64,000 nt of DNA from Paragorgia papillata (lineage: Eukaryota > Cnidaria > Anthozoa > Scleralcyonacea > Coralliidae), in NCBI GenBank assembly GCA_035771165.1, contig JAWNZC010000322.1, forward strand, positions 2,360,501-2,424,500. The letters are read 5' to 3'. The position numbers were made by a program, and so were the translations under genes. The notes below the pieces were generated by a model. That model was not told the DNA's origin. It did not search any database and worked only from the letters and a program-made list of their open reading frames with translations. Position 1 is the first letter of the stretch; the number at the start of each line of letters is the position of its first letter. Below, one piece after another: positions 41,301-48,929 of this stretch.

Positions 41301-42237
41301 ATTTAGATAAGAAATATCGTAGCATTGTATTTTGCCAAAGCAAGCAAATCCTTACTATAATATTTCTGAACTATCTTACCATTCTATTTTAAAAACCCAT
41401 AGTGTCTGCGTGTATATAGATTTCATATATTTACAAAGAGAAGTGAGAATGTTTATTCATTTAAAACGACAGTCCTACACAGATAAAACTTGCATTGCGC
41501 AAATGTAATAGACAGGATGCAATTATTGAAATATGTGTTCCGTGGATATACTTCTCAGCGCCATAAATACGCCGTAATTCTCACTACCCTAGTCACATAT
41601 TAAAAATTTGATTATTTTGTTGGGACAAATCCAGAAGGAAACGTGCTACGTATATTAACCTGTAGAATAATACAATTCCTAAGATTCCTGCTGTAAAGAT
41701 ACGGTAATAACAATGGTACGAACTTCCTGTGAACTACACTCTATATTCGCTCGATCTCGGCTTAAATATCTAAACTTTATAAAGAACTTAAGGTTATAGA
41801 GAATAGAATAAGTAACTTGAAAATCCTGGCTTTCAAGTAACATTCCGTATACGTTTCTGACGTGATAAAATGTTTTGTAATCGCTTTTGATATTGAGGCA
41901 GGTGAAGATTCCTTGTTTAATAAAATCAACCACATAAACACAAGTACTTTCGAAGTTTTAACTACCAGGTTTAGTTCAGAGGAATTTCGAGTTACATTAT
42001 ATTTGATGTTCTATACCTAAAGTGTTGTATGATAGACGGGGAAAAAGACTAGGCAAAATATTTACGTTGGATATCTACACATTCCAAGTAATAGACAAGA
42101 AGGTACCTGTCTCGAGGATCTATCCATGTAGTTTTCTTGTTTAGATGGTCGATAAAATACGTCGTCCCCGCTGAATCAACGGCTTTCTCCCATCCATCGG
42201 GTAATGGAGCCTCTCCGTTCCTACTATTACGAGGCAT
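23565..42237 (-). CDS. WWC1: WWC/KIBRA homologue, complete, 19 coding exons
   Basis: Hippo-pathway and polarity scaffold. In animals KIBRA works with Merlin and SAV to activate LATS and binds aPKC. Exons in transcript order: 42237-42107, 40333-40293, 39068-38997, 38112-38018, 36942-36886, 35059-34865, 34684-34409, 34095-33829, 32950-32778, 32018-31085, 30193-30122, 29562-29482, 29201-29106, 28548-28255, 27870-27712, 26827-26672, 25623-25483, 25218-25121, 23646-23565. Total 3420 nt, 1139 residues (human KIBRA is 1113). WW1 is residues 12-44 (W16, W38, P41), WW2 58-90, coiled coils about 90-435, Ser-rich linker 436-660 with [17 protein letters not shown]2 about 673-798, aPKC-motif-like [11 protein letters not shown] at 971-981, C-terminus PCFV. 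The symbol means the WWC family; cnidarians may have one WWC gene. Confidence 0.93.
23860..24247. mobile_element. Fold-back MITE with internal 20-bp tandem repeat
   Basis: Arms begin CCGGGCTGACTCGTGTCACG and are nearly perfect over about 150 bp. Only the left arm holds three tandem copies of GTGAGATTCTAATCAATCGC (about 23991-24050); the right arm has one. It lies in the last WWC intron. Confidence 0.75.
24341..24915. repeat. Fold-back MITE of the CTCATTAATAATTCATGAG family
   Basis: Left end AAATCTCATTAATAATTCGT, right end TTCATGAATTATTAATGAAT. The interior has an inverted pair AGCGGCCGATCTTTATGGGC / GCCCATAAAGATCGG around GCGAGCCGAAGGCGAGC. Confidence 0.6.
25121..25218 (-). CDS. WWC1: WWC exon 18
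   Basis: 98 nt, acceptor CATTTCTAG, donor [27 protein letters not shown] to GSKQEEMK. Read through, the frame meets TAA inside the donor; splicing at GTAAGT instead joins the conserved terminal exon. Confidence 0.82.
25483..25623 (-). CDS. WWC1: WWC exon 17
   Basis: 47 codons, acceptor TATTTACAG, donor [29 protein letters not shown] and [19 protein letters not shown] match human LKELKEQLEQAKSHGEKEL and PQWLREDERFRLLLRMLEK. Confidence 0.9.
26350..26646. mobile_element. hAT-like MITE (297 bp)
   Basis: TIRs TACCCTGCGAGCAGAGCC with perfect complements, extending to CTTCTTTTCC, and an 8-bp direct repeat TATGTAGT at 26342-26349 and 26647-26654. Eight-base duplications are typical of hAT elements. 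In WWC intron 16, 25 bp from the exon. Confidence 0.8.
26672..26827 (-). CDS. WWC1: WWC exon 16
   Basis: 52 codons, acceptor CAAACTACAG, donor [27 protein letters not shown] matches human IRTSLDLELDLQATRTW. A hAT-like MITE sits only 18 bp past the donor. Confidence 0.88.
27369..27684. mobile_element. PIF/Harbinger-like MITE (316 bp)
   Basis: TIRs GGGGGTGTTTACATGAG and CTCATGTAAAACACCCCT with TTA direct repeats at 27366-27368 and 27685-27687. Sub-terminal CCGGACTGA motifs occur on both sides. It ends 28 bp from WWC exon 15. Confidence 0.75.
27712..27870 (-). CDS. WWC1: WWC exon 15: aPKC-binding-like region
   Basis: 53 codons, acceptor GTTCTCGTAG, donor [23 protein letters not shown] to [15 protein letters not shown] parallels human RLNRSDSDSSTLSKKPP and FVRNSLERRSVRMKRP, the aPKC-interacting segment. 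Confidence 0.88.
28255..28548 (-). CDS. WWC1: WWC exon 14
   Basis: 98 codons, acceptor CTTGTTAG, donor AAG/GTGAGA. Low-complexity Ser/Asp/Gln-rich linker with [16 protein letters not shown]; variable in the family. Confidence 0.78.
29106..29201 (-). CDS. WWC1: WWC exon 13
   Basis: 32 codons, acceptor CTTTTACAG, donor TGG/GTACGT. A basic segment, [20 protein letters not shown], with no clear human counterpart; assigned by phase, splice sites and position. Confidence 0.75.
29482..29562 (-). CDS. WWC1: WWC exon 12: C2 domain end
   Basis: 27 codons, acceptor CTTTTGCAG, donor [24 protein letters not shown] and WFNLLSS match human GGAQISLAEVCRSG and WYNLLSY. Confidence 0.9.
29818..29892 (+). repeat. 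Short AT-rich tandem repeat
   Basis: About three copies of TTAATTAAATTAAATCGTAG in a WWC intron. Confidence 0.7.
30122..30193 (-). CDS. WWC1: WWC exon 11: C2 domain middle
   Basis: 24 codons, phase 0, acceptor GCTATTAG, donor [26 protein letters not shown] matches human SALHQKTLRVDVCTTD. Confidence 0.88.
30348..30368 (+). repeat. Solo MITE terminus
   Basis: GGCCCTGGGAACGATGTTG matches the terminal repeat of the MITE at 48930-49218. No partner terminus was found nearby. Confidence 0.35.
30616..30716. repeat. Small fold-back repeat
   Basis: GTACAATTAAGGATTTACAC is mirrored by GTGTAAATCCTTAATTGTAC, with a 10-bp ATTATGCCAA repeat in the loop. Confidence 0.7.
30739..30806 (+). repeat. (AAAT)n and (ACAT)n microsatellites
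   Basis: About 11 AAAT units followed by 5-6 ACAT units, directly left of a fold-back element. Confidence 0.85.
30820..31025. repeat. Fold-back repeat next to WWC exon 10
   Basis: Arms AAGTGGAAACACCGTCCGTC and AAAACATG are matched by CATGTTTTGACGGGCAGTG and TTTCCACTTT. The element ends 60 bp from the donor of exon 10. Confidence 0.65.
31085..32018 (-). CDS. WWC1: WWC exon 10: Ser-rich linker and first half of C2
   Basis: 934 nt, by far the largest exon, acceptor CCTTATTTTAG, donor AAG/GTACGT. Repeated SSRGS motifs and [13 protein letters not shown], then [16 protein letters not shown], almost identical to human KIBRA. The C2 start reads [17 protein letters not shown] and ends [11 protein letters not shown]. 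Confidence 0.92.
32159..32655 (+). repeat. ~490-nt pure purine tract (GGA/GAA)n in a WWC intron
   Basis: Blocks of GGA and GAA alternate with almost no pyrimidine except short interruptions (AGTAGTAGT near 32322, GACGAG near 32626). On the WWC sense strand it is a TTC/TCC polypyrimidine tract starting about 120 nt downstream of exon 9 and ending about 140 nt before the acceptor of exon 10. Several frames are open on both strands only because of composition. Confidence 0.92.
32778..32950 (-). CDS. WWC1: WWC exon 9: coiled coil
   Basis: 173 nt, acceptor TATTTTAG, donor AA/GTAAGT. Encodes [20 protein letters not shown] to [10 protein letters not shown]. The next intron (32019-32777) is dominated by the purine/pyrimidine tract. 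Confidence 0.88.
32956..33828. other. WWC intron with (GT)n, otherwise featureless
   Basis: A (TG)13-14 microsatellite lies at 33029-33055. The rest shows no exon, fold-back or LINE remnant. Confidence 0.5.
33829..34095 (-). CDS. WWC1: WWC exon 8: coiled coil
   Basis: 89 codons, acceptor CCACAACAG, donor [29 protein letters not shown] to [18 protein letters not shown], aligning with human LRYEEAKRRIANLKIQLAKLD and LINEKEELLKEMRF. Confidence 0.9.
34409..34684 (-). CDS. WWC1: WWC exon 7: coiled coil
   Basis: 92 codons, phase 0, acceptor TTTCTTTAAG, donor [27 protein letters not shown] to [17 protein letters not shown], matching human VNKLKREMVHLQHEL and KQDLIKSLAMLKDGF. Confidence 0.9.
34865..35059 (-). 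CDS. WWC1: WWC exon 6
   Basis: 65 codons, phase 0, acceptor TTTGCGTAG, donor AGG/GTACGT. A Ser/Asn/Gly-rich linker, then [11 protein letters not shown], matching human LKAEIATAKSR. Confidence 0.85.
35320..36175 (-). mobile_element. LINE C-terminal fragment in WWC intron 5
   Basis: The frame 36171-35884 has [15 protein letters not shown] and [13 protein letters not shown]. The frame 35812-35327 has [20 protein letters not shown] and a Cys/His cluster [13 protein letters not shown], a known tail pattern of some LINE families. The two frames are separated by about 70 bp with stops, so it is dead. It is in the same orientation as the host gene. Confidence 0.75.
36886..36942 (-). CDS. WWC1: WWC exon 5 (57 nt)
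   Basis: 19 codons, phase 0, acceptor TTTACTAG, donor [28 protein letters not shown] matches human AQKEIYQVKQQRLELAQQE. Confidence 0.88.
36950..38010. other. WWC intron 4, AT-rich with (CAAA)n
   Basis: (CAAA)n at about 37468-37512. Otherwise no repeat or exon recognised. Confidence 0.45.
38018..38112 (-). CDS. WWC1: WWC exon 4: end of WW2 and start of coiled coil
   Basis: 95 nt, acceptor CTCCTTCAG, donor [29 protein letters not shown] parallels human TTQIEDPRVQWRREQEHML. The second WW tryptophan is replaced by Met, as human KIBRA also lacks it, so the atypical WW2 is an old trait. Confidence 0.9.
38997..39068 (-). CDS. WWC1: WWC exon 3: second WW domain, first part
   Basis: 72 nt, acceptor TTTTTACAG, donor ACTG/GTATGT. 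Encodes [11 protein letters not shown] to YIDHNT, like human ELPLGWEEAYD to FIDHNT. Confidence 0.9.
39364..39441. mobile_element. Tiny fold-back MITE (78 bp)
   Basis: TAGCCTGCATCACAGCCCGA and CTTTACTTTCAACC pair with GGTTGAAAGTAAAG and GCTGCGATGCAGGCTA. It is the only fold-back in the 36.9-42 kb stretch of WWC introns. Confidence 0.7.
40293..40333 (-). CDS. WWC1: WWC exon 2 (41-nt micro-exon)
   Basis: Acceptor CTTTTAG, donor [23 protein letters not shown] matches human YTKPLTFADCISD, the linker between the WW domains. Too short for an open-frame search; found by homology and phase. Confidence 0.9.
40340..42100. other. WWC intron 1, no repeats recognised
   Basis: 1.77 kb of AT-rich DNA with several TACATGTA palindromes but no MITE, LINE or tandem array, in contrast to the rest of the window. 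Confidence 0.45.
42107..42237 (-). CDS. WWC1: WWC exon 1: start and first WW domain
   Basis: ATG at 42237-42235 (G at -3) gives [19 protein letters not shown], paralleling human MPRPELPLPEGWEEA. WW1 has both tryptophans and TTWIDPRDR. Donor AG/GTACCT. An in-frame ATG 13 codons upstream (42276) has a weak context (T at -3). Confidence 0.92.
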
Positions 42238-42276
42238 AACGATGGTTCTCTCTACGAGGCTCTCTCTCACAATCAT

Positions 42277-42295
42277 CTACTTCGCCATATTTTAT
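42277..42295 (-). promoter_or_regulatory. YY1-like site and 3-codon upstream frame
   Basis: The - strand reads AAAATATGGCGAAGTAG: an AANATGGCG-type YY1 site, frequent near animal promoters, which also forms ATG GCG AAG TAG. That mini-frame stops directly before the in-frame ATG at 42276 and 51 bases before the likely true start at 42237. The transcription start is not known. Confidence 0.35.
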
Positions 42296-42299
42296 TGTA

Positions 42300-43119
42300 T
42301 GCGTACGGTTGTCGTTCTCCGCAATGAATACATTATGGTAATTTATGCAACCCATATTTGGCACAGCTGGCTGCAAAATAACTGACAATCAACAATTAGA
42401 TTAAGCCATTTAAGGCAACTGGAATGTCATTGCAGCATTCCAACTCCACCTTTCAACGTTGTACCGGTGTTTATTTAAATTGGTCCTAATCTCTAATAAA
42501 TCTCGTTCTTTTCATAACTTTAAACATACAGCCAGGCATGAAAAACGTTTCACGCAAGACACAGTTACATATACCTTAGTCATCTGACTCAACTCATCGT
42601 TTGCCTAAAGGTAAGCCTTGTCGCGTGCTGTGGAATTCAACAATTTGTTTTTTTGTAAACGATGCGTTGCCACTTGCTTGCGGACAATTACTCAGGAATT
42701 TCACGCGCTTTCTCTTGAAACTGTCAACGAATTATTCGGAAAGTAAATACTTGTTTTAATATGCCAAACAACAAACCACAATGATAAATTTCTAAAGTTC
42801 AAAGTTGTGTAGATAACATAAAGTTTCCCAAAAGTTCCATCAAGTTTTCAGAAGTGAAGCAAGTCCAGTGCGGCAACAAGGTGTGAAAAGTGGGAGGAGG
42901 GAGACTGTATATTGCTGTTGTCAAGGGGCAAGAATTTTCCAGCCTGGAATTTTGGGATACAATTTTCGTTTTTTCCCCTGAGGTTGTATACATTGAATTT
43001 AGGTTATCAAAATTTACGTTGTTTTGACATTGTGTATACATGCAATTATGCAATCCATTTACAGCCACAATGTTATACTGCATTGGTTGAAAATTATTTA
43101 ATATATATGTCAAGTTTGA
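42300..43119. other. Region upstream of WWC, no gene
   Basis: Presumed promoter-side DNA. No exon or repeat recognised; the open frames at 42799-43157 lack family features. Confidence 0.4.
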
Positions 43120-43121
43120 TG

Positions 43122-43180
43122 TCAGTATACTGTATACTGCCGAAACAGAGAATGTAGGAGTCTAAAACGTTTAGACTTTC
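43122..43180. repeat. Fragment of the hammerhead-like fold-back repeat (copy C)
   Basis: TATACTGCCGAAACAGAGAA followed by TGTAGGAGTCTAAAACGTTT, matching an arm of 3822-4045 but lost before the core hairpin. Confidence 0.5.
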
Positions 43181-43199
43181 GAGTATGTCATGTAGGTTA

Positions 43200-44070
43200 C
43201 TATTAGCTAAATAAACTAACTTTTGTGAAGTGAGGGGGAGGGAAAAACCGTCCCATGCCTCTCCGCCTGCTACACTGCCTGAACGGTACGTTGCCGTTTT
43301 ATAGAAAGTTGAGGTGTTTGGTCACAAAACTGACATCTACCATGCAGACTGTCACTTATCAGTAGTTTTCCGTTGGTAGAGTACATTTAAACTACATTTA
43401 AGGTTCTAATAACGTTACAAACGAACATTATTATTGGTCTTTATAGGCTTACCAAAAATGGAATTTGATTGTTTTGTTTTGTTTTTGTTTTCTTTGAATT
43501 AAGATAGTTCAGTCCTCATCCATGACCTTGTATTAACTTCAGGACGCGTGGTTGAAAGAATGCAAACAGACTGATTCAGCTATAGAGTAGAGAGAGAGAC
43601 TCCAGAAAAAGAGAGTGACGGAAAGAGAGTGACGGAAAGAGAGAGAAAGAGAAAGACTATATAAATGAGTAACCGAGTATAAAACCGCGTAAACTAAATG
43701 AGTTGAACCATCGTTCTATCACTGATGTATTTAGACTATAGAAAACTCTAACGTCATACCTAAAACAGTAAAAGGCATTCTTTGACTGCCATTACCACAG
43801 ATTTCCAATTGCAAGTGAATAACAAGTTGTTTACAATTTGCAGGTTTAAGATAACAACAAGCTATCTCGCAGCATGCATGGACCAAAATAATTAATAATT
43901 AGTATTCCCTCATTCCCGCGCTTTTAAGTAATGTAAAAACCGTGATCTTTTGTGACCTATAAATTCCATAGCCATAGAATATCTAAAGTCATAACAAACA
44001 ACAATATAAGATAATAAGGCATTTTTTGAACATGAAACAACATAAGACCAATTAGTACGATATACAGCCG
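43200..44070. other. Intergenic, no gene
   Basis: Contains a short GAGAGTGACGGAAA direct repeat near 43610-43640; nothing else recognised. Confidence 0.4.
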
Positions 44071-44073
44071 TGT

Positions 44074-44391
44074 ATCAAAAAAAAACCCGGAACCCTTAGG
44101 CTTAGAAAATGAATTAGTATTCTGTTCAAACAACCTATATTGTAGTAGTTTGAAAGCCCTAAAAGCGCGCGTTATAAATTAATCAGCACATAAGTTAAAC
44201 AGTGAAGAGAAAAAGCTTTTAAATACTTACACCATGCATACATATTCAAGTTATCTTAATTTCCCAGGTGTATAAGACCGTGTTTTCTACGCATCCGTGG
44301 CTCAGATGTGATTAGGGCTTTCAAACTACTACAATAGGTTGTTTGAACGGAATAATAATTCATTTTCTAAGGGTTCCGTTTTTTTTATACA
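44074..44391. mobile_element. Fold-back MITE
   Basis: Left end GTATCAAAAAAAAACCCGGA and AAATGAATTAGTATT; right end TTCATTTTCTAAGGGTTCCG and TTTTTTTTATACAC. An inner pair CAAACTACTACAATAGG also matches. Confidence 0.7.
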
Positions 44392-44455
44392 CACTGTAGA
44401 TTCAGTTTGACTTAAAAACATCATATAGATCTCTTTCATAATGACGACCAATTTA

Positions 44456-44577
44456 AATATTCTTTTGTGTGCATCTCAATAAGCCTTTCTGGCCTCGTTT
44501 GCGTGTCTGCAATTCAAAAGAATCTTTGCTCCGTAACGAGGCTAGAAAGGCTAATTTAGATGCACATAAAAGAATAC
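44456..44577. repeat. Fold-back repeat
   Basis: TATTCTTTTGTGTGCATCT and AAGCCTTTCTGGCCTCGTT are mirrored by AACGAGGCTAGAAAGGCT and AGATGCACATAAAAGAATA. Confidence 0.7.
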
Positions 44578-44597
44578 TTAATGATGAAAGTGGTCTA

Positions 44598-44766
44598 TTT
44601 AACAAATAGATTCCATTTTGCCGTTGTCTGTTCAGTTATAGATGCACAGATGACGTCACAACGTGGTAAGAACAAAAAAGTGGCCACTGATGTTCTTACC
44701 ACGTTGTGACGTCCTCTGTGCATCTATAACTGAACAGACAACAAAAAAATGGAATCTATTTGTTTT
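44598..44766. repeat. Fold-back repeat related to the 11242 palindrome
   Basis: The arm ATTTAACAAATAGATTCCAT runs through GATGCACAGATGACGTCACA to TGGTAAGAAC and is mirrored at 44692-44766. In the 11242 element the ATGACGTCACAACG segment is the unpaired loop; here it lies in the stem. Confidence 0.7.
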
Positions 44767-45127
44767 ATACAATAAAAATTTAAAAGGTCTTTGTCGAAAC
44801 TCGTGCCGGATTTTGGGGCATAAAGAAGGAAAAAGGCAATTCAGCTGACGTGATCTGACGTGACCATGTGTCTGTCCTCTAATAGATCATGGGCGACAAC
44901 CAATGAAAACACGCATAGCAACTAGGGTATTGTATAAAGGGACATAGAAAACACTTATCCGCTAATTTATAAGCCAGCCACACACGAGAGCTACTAGCTG
45001 CTATTAGCTAATCATTTGCTGGGCAAGATTCTCTGATATCAAACACGATAGATGTAGTCTCATAGCCTCGCGAAGTATAATTCTCAAGGAAAAACGACGC
45101 GCACACGAGCGAATCTTCCTGAGTAAT

Positions 45128-45235
45128 TAAGCCGTGTTTACACTGCAAGCCTTGGCCTGGCCTTGGCCTAACTTTGGCCTACTTTTTGGCAGTGTAAACA
45201 CGTCCTGGGCTGGCCTAGGCCAGGCCTTGGCCAGA
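45128..45235. repeat. GGCC-rich fold-back repeat
   Basis: GCCGTGTTTACACTGC is mirrored by GGCAGTGTAAACACG. CCTTGGCCTGGCCTTGGCC-type palindromes occur on both sides. Confidence 0.5.
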
Positions 45236-45333
45236 ATATCTAGGCTTGCTTCTTTTGCTTTTGCTTCTATCACATATAGAGACACGTCATGGTCATGATT
45301 TTCCTTCGTGTTTTCCTCATGAATTATTAATGA

Positions 45334-45425
45334 GTTTTTGAAGTTATGTTATGTTATGTTATGTTACGTTACGTTACATTACATTATATTATATTATATT
45401 ATATTATTTTATTTTATTTTATATT
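45334..45425 (+). repeat. Degenerate (TTATG/TTACG/TTATA)n array
   Basis: 5-bp units drift from TTATG to TTACG, TTACA, TTATA and TTTTA along the array. Confidence 0.8.
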
Positions 45426-45430
45426 TTTTT

Positions 45431-46203
45431 TGCTTATGCTTGTAATCGTGCTTGTGCTCATCATACTTGCATGTGCTCGTGCTTGTGTAGTGTGCTTATG
45501 CTCGTGCTTGTGTAGTGTGCTCGTGCTTGTGTAGTGCATACTTGTGCTCGTGCTTGTGTAGTGTGCTTGGGTAATGTTCTTGTGTAGTGTGCTTGTGCTC
45601 GTGCTTTCGGTGTAGTGTGCTTTTGTAGTGTGCTTGTGTAGTGTGCTTGTGTAGTGTACTGCTTGTGTGGTGTGGTTGTGTAGTGTGGTTGTGTAGTGTG
45701 CTTGGGTAATGTTCTTGTGTAGCGTGCTTGTGCTCGTTCTTCGGTGTAGTGTGCAGCTGCTTGTGTAGTGTGCTTGCGGTAGTGTGGTTGTGTAGTGTGC
45801 TTGCATGTGTAGTGTGCTTGTGTAGTGTGCTTGTGTAGTGTGCTTGTGTAGTGTGCTTGTGTAGTGTGCTTGTGTAGTGTGCTTGTGTAGTGTGCTTGTG
45901 TAGTGTGCTTGTGTAGTGTGCTTGTGTAGTGTGCTTGTGTAGTGTGCTTGTGTAGTGTGCTTGTGTAGTGTGCTTGTGTAGTGGGCTTGTGTAGTGTGAT
46001 TGTGTAGTGTGCTTGCGTAGTGTGCTTGTGTATAGTGTGCTTGTGTAGTGTGCTTGTGTAGTGCATGTGCTTGTGTAGTGTGCTTGTGTAGTGTGTTTGT
46101 GTAGTGTGCTTGTGTAGTGTGCTTGTGTAGTGCGTGCTTGTGTAGTGTGCTTGTGTAGTGTGCTTGTGTAGTGCGTGCTTGTGTAGTGTGATTGCTTGTG
46201 CAG
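45431..46203 (+). repeat. 13-bp minisatellite
   Basis: Unit TAGTGTGCTTGTG. It is nearly perfect for about 15 units at 45800-46000 and degenerate with insertions to either side. The long antisense open frames rich in HKHTTQ and HYTSTL arise from the 39-bp (3 x 13) period and are not evidence of a protein. Confidence 0.9.
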
Positions 46204-46505
46204 TATAGTCCATTTATGACCCATGTTTCATTTTCTTAAACCCGAAAGTAAGGCTACTTTATGTTGCTAGCGGCATTCAGACATATAGTCACTCGGAATT
46301 AGATCGTCCAAGTCTTACACGTACCCTTGGGTGAATGAAAGATGTATAGTTACTGTAGATTAGCCTCTAATAATAACGTATACAGTTGAACGAAGCATTG
46401 GCTTATATTCCAATAATTTGAATAAGAAAGTAAGTTACTAGCTGAAAGCAATTGCAAGTAAATATTTTTATTGATATGCACAAGGTCCACGTGCATGGCA
46501 AGATA

Positions 46506-46600
46506 TTTCATTCATTCATTCATTCATTCATTCATTCATTCATTCATTCATTCATTCATTCATTCATTCATTCATTCATTCATTCATTCATTCATTCATT
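46506..46600 (+). repeat. (TTCA)n microsatellite
   Basis: About 24 perfect units, directly left of the 5'-truncated SINE. Confidence 0.9.
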
Positions 46601-46618
46601 AATACCAGCTGCAGAATC

Positions 46619-46762
46619 ACTAACTAACACCTAACATCTTAGCTGTGATCCGTGGTCTGAACTGTGTCGTATGGCGGCTGCCATGCACGTTGATCTGCGC
46701 CTTCGCATTTCAGCCGCTGGCTGCAAGTAAGGATGATTAGCCCCCCAGTCCTATATCCTTTA
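46619..46762 (+). mobile_element. 5'-truncated copy of the 5S-derived SINE
   Basis: ATCTTAGCTGTGATCCGTGG, GAACTGTGTCGT, CGTTGATCTGCG and CAGTCCTATATCCTTTA match the tail of 17290-17680. The 5S head is absent. Confidence 0.65.
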
Positions 46763-47138
46763 AGTTCCCCTGCCATAGAAAACCATTCCAAATATTTCTG
46801 TCAAATTTCACATGTATGCGAACAATGTACTGAATTTCTGGGCATAACTTTATTAAACTTTTTACTGATATATGTCTGCCATCATAGTACCTATTTATAT
46901 TATATACAACAAGTCTTGAAATATCCAGCAAGAATCTACTAGCCTTGCGCGAGGTGCTTTTTTGCGTTCGTGTTGAAAGATACCCTTTTATAAAATAATA
47001 TGTATACTACGCGAGCCCCGATTGGTCAATTGCCGTGTTTGGCTCAGAGTATCCATAATCCAAACACGGAAAATTCCCGCCAAAACGATTTTTTGAAAAT
47101 GTCGGACAGTATATCATATTCACTTGTGATTATTTTAT

Positions 47139-47278
47139 AAAAGAAATACCAAATGTTTTTTTCCGTGTTTGGAGACTCTTGTTACGCTTTTCTCCAGTCT
47201 CGCAATTTCCCGCGTGTTTGGATCAGAGTATCCAAACCACGTGATCCAAACACGGAAAACCATTTGGTATTTCTGTTT
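47139..47278. repeat. Fold-back repeat
   Basis: AAATACCAAATG and TTCCGTGTTTGGA are mirrored by TCCAAACACGGAA and CATTTGGTATTT. Additional GTGTTTGGCTCAGAGTATCC to the left (about 47033) suggests a larger or duplicated element from about 46985. Confidence 0.6.
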
Positions 47279-47819
47279 AATCATTCATCTCAACAGTGAT
47301 GAGTGATCTTCTCTACTAATACGAGTTTTCGAAATTTTCTTATTCCAGAAATAATACAATGTTTTGTGAGCATGGGTTAGTTTGCTATATAGTGTTGCTT
47401 GAAAAGAATAAACAGAATTCAAAATTCCACGGATGTTTGCCACGAAATATTCACAATTCCACGAGCGCGTATCTATGGTGCGTATATAGCAATAATGTCG
47501 TAGGTGGTATTACAAATATTTTGGCAAACAAAGTTACAATTACCATAGTCTATATTAATACAACAAAACGGCTGACTCTGATTGGTTGTTTCAAACTTAT
47601 GATATTCATGATTAGCACATACCTCAATAATTGTTAACTATTATTTTTGTTTGACTTTTAAAGCGACAATAATTTATTCCATGCAGCTCGACTAATGTCA
47701 AGATAAGTTATAATCTGATTATTTGATATTTTACTCGATTAATACGTATTCTAGGCACGTTCAATATAATGCTGTTGAAGAACTGCGGTATATTCCAAGT
47801 AATAGATAAAGCATGAGCA

Positions 47820-47884
47820 GCGATCTGTATCTGATTTACAAGGCGAGCTGCAAGCGAGCCGTAGTAAATCAGATACAGATATTT
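47820..47884. repeat. Small hairpin repeat
   Basis: ATCTGTATCTGATTTAC is mirrored by GTAAATCAGATACAGAT around GCGAGCTGCAAGCGAGC. Confidence 0.65.
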
Positions 47885-48263
47885 ATCGTACTTATCAAAT
47901 GGACGCATCTAAATAGCCATGTTTTCAAACTATTTTTCAAGTTGGAGTGATTTTAGTAGTAGAGTTTCCGCAGTAACGTTTAGAAAAAGTCACAAAATTT
48001 CGAGCATTTATTTTAAATACTGCCAAAGTTACAAAAGTTTAAATTCGCGAGCACTTTCCGAGTTTCCGCCCCCATAGATAGAATTTTTTAGTGTAAAAGT
48101 TTTGTGTCAGGTTGTACATTACCACTTTTGTGAGGCCTAAACAAAGGTGAGTAACAAAAACCCAAGTTAGAAACATAAATGTGTGTTCAGTGCACAAACA
48201 AGCCGAATGTTGTAAACGACCCGCAAGTACTAGTTGACACAATTGTGTTTAGCATTTATATTC

Positions 48264-48265
<2 letters not shown>

Positions 48266-48315
<50 letters not shown>

Positions 48316-48337
48316 GTTATTATTATTATTATTATTT
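48266..48337 (+). repeat. (TTA)n microsatellite
   Basis: About 23 units with one TTG interruption. Confidence 0.85.
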
Positions 48338-48726
48338 AAATCATACCTACCGGTATGCATAGTTGCAACATTTTTCAGGATATTCTCAAAAAAAATTTTT
48401 CCCGAATTTGTAGCTTAGTATATCATATTTCCAATATCACGTGGTAAAACAACAGCCAATGCAACCGCAGCCTGTGGCGCATATTCAAAACATCTTTGGC
48501 AGGAAGCCATGGCCACGGAGCGTTTTTTGAAGTGCGGGAGCAATGTCAATGTCAGCTTGTTATGGGGGGATCCTTTAAACTTAAAGTATGCGTTTCAAAC
48601 TTTTTAGATCCACATTTGCTTTTTGAGTACTCTCAACAACATCATAAAGGTGAAGTAATACGAGCAACAAATTGCTGCAACATTGACAATTACTTTAGTT
48701 CATGTACGGTATTGATAAATTTAAGT

Positions 48727-48885
48727 GAAAAGCGTTGTTGCATGCACATATTACCACCCACCTCAAACATTGTCACGCAACATTCATGATTTTGTTGCAA
48801 GTTGAACTGAACAAAATCATTGTTGCCGTGATAATGTTTAATTAAGGTTGGTGGTAATACGTGCAACAACGCTTTTCAACTTTTC
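48727..48885. repeat. Fold-back repeat
   Basis: GAAAAGCGTTGTTGCATGCA and ATTACCACC are mirrored by GGTGGTAATACGTGCAACAA and CGCTTTTC. The open frame 48496-48789 overlaps it and is not taken as a gene. Confidence 0.6.
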
Positions 48886-48929
48886 GCAACAAAGTTGAAA
48901 GTCGAAGAAAAATGTTGCCCGTAAAGAAC

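Noticed and set aside
45414..46224. HKHTTQ/HYTSTL repeat protein on the - strand
   Set aside because: Product of a 13-bp minisatellite read with a 39-bp period. It is open in multiple frames and has no promoter, domain or splice evidence.
48496..48789. 97-residue open frame as a host gene
   Set aside because: It overlaps a fold-back repeat, has no recognisable domain, and its last third is the arm of that repeat.
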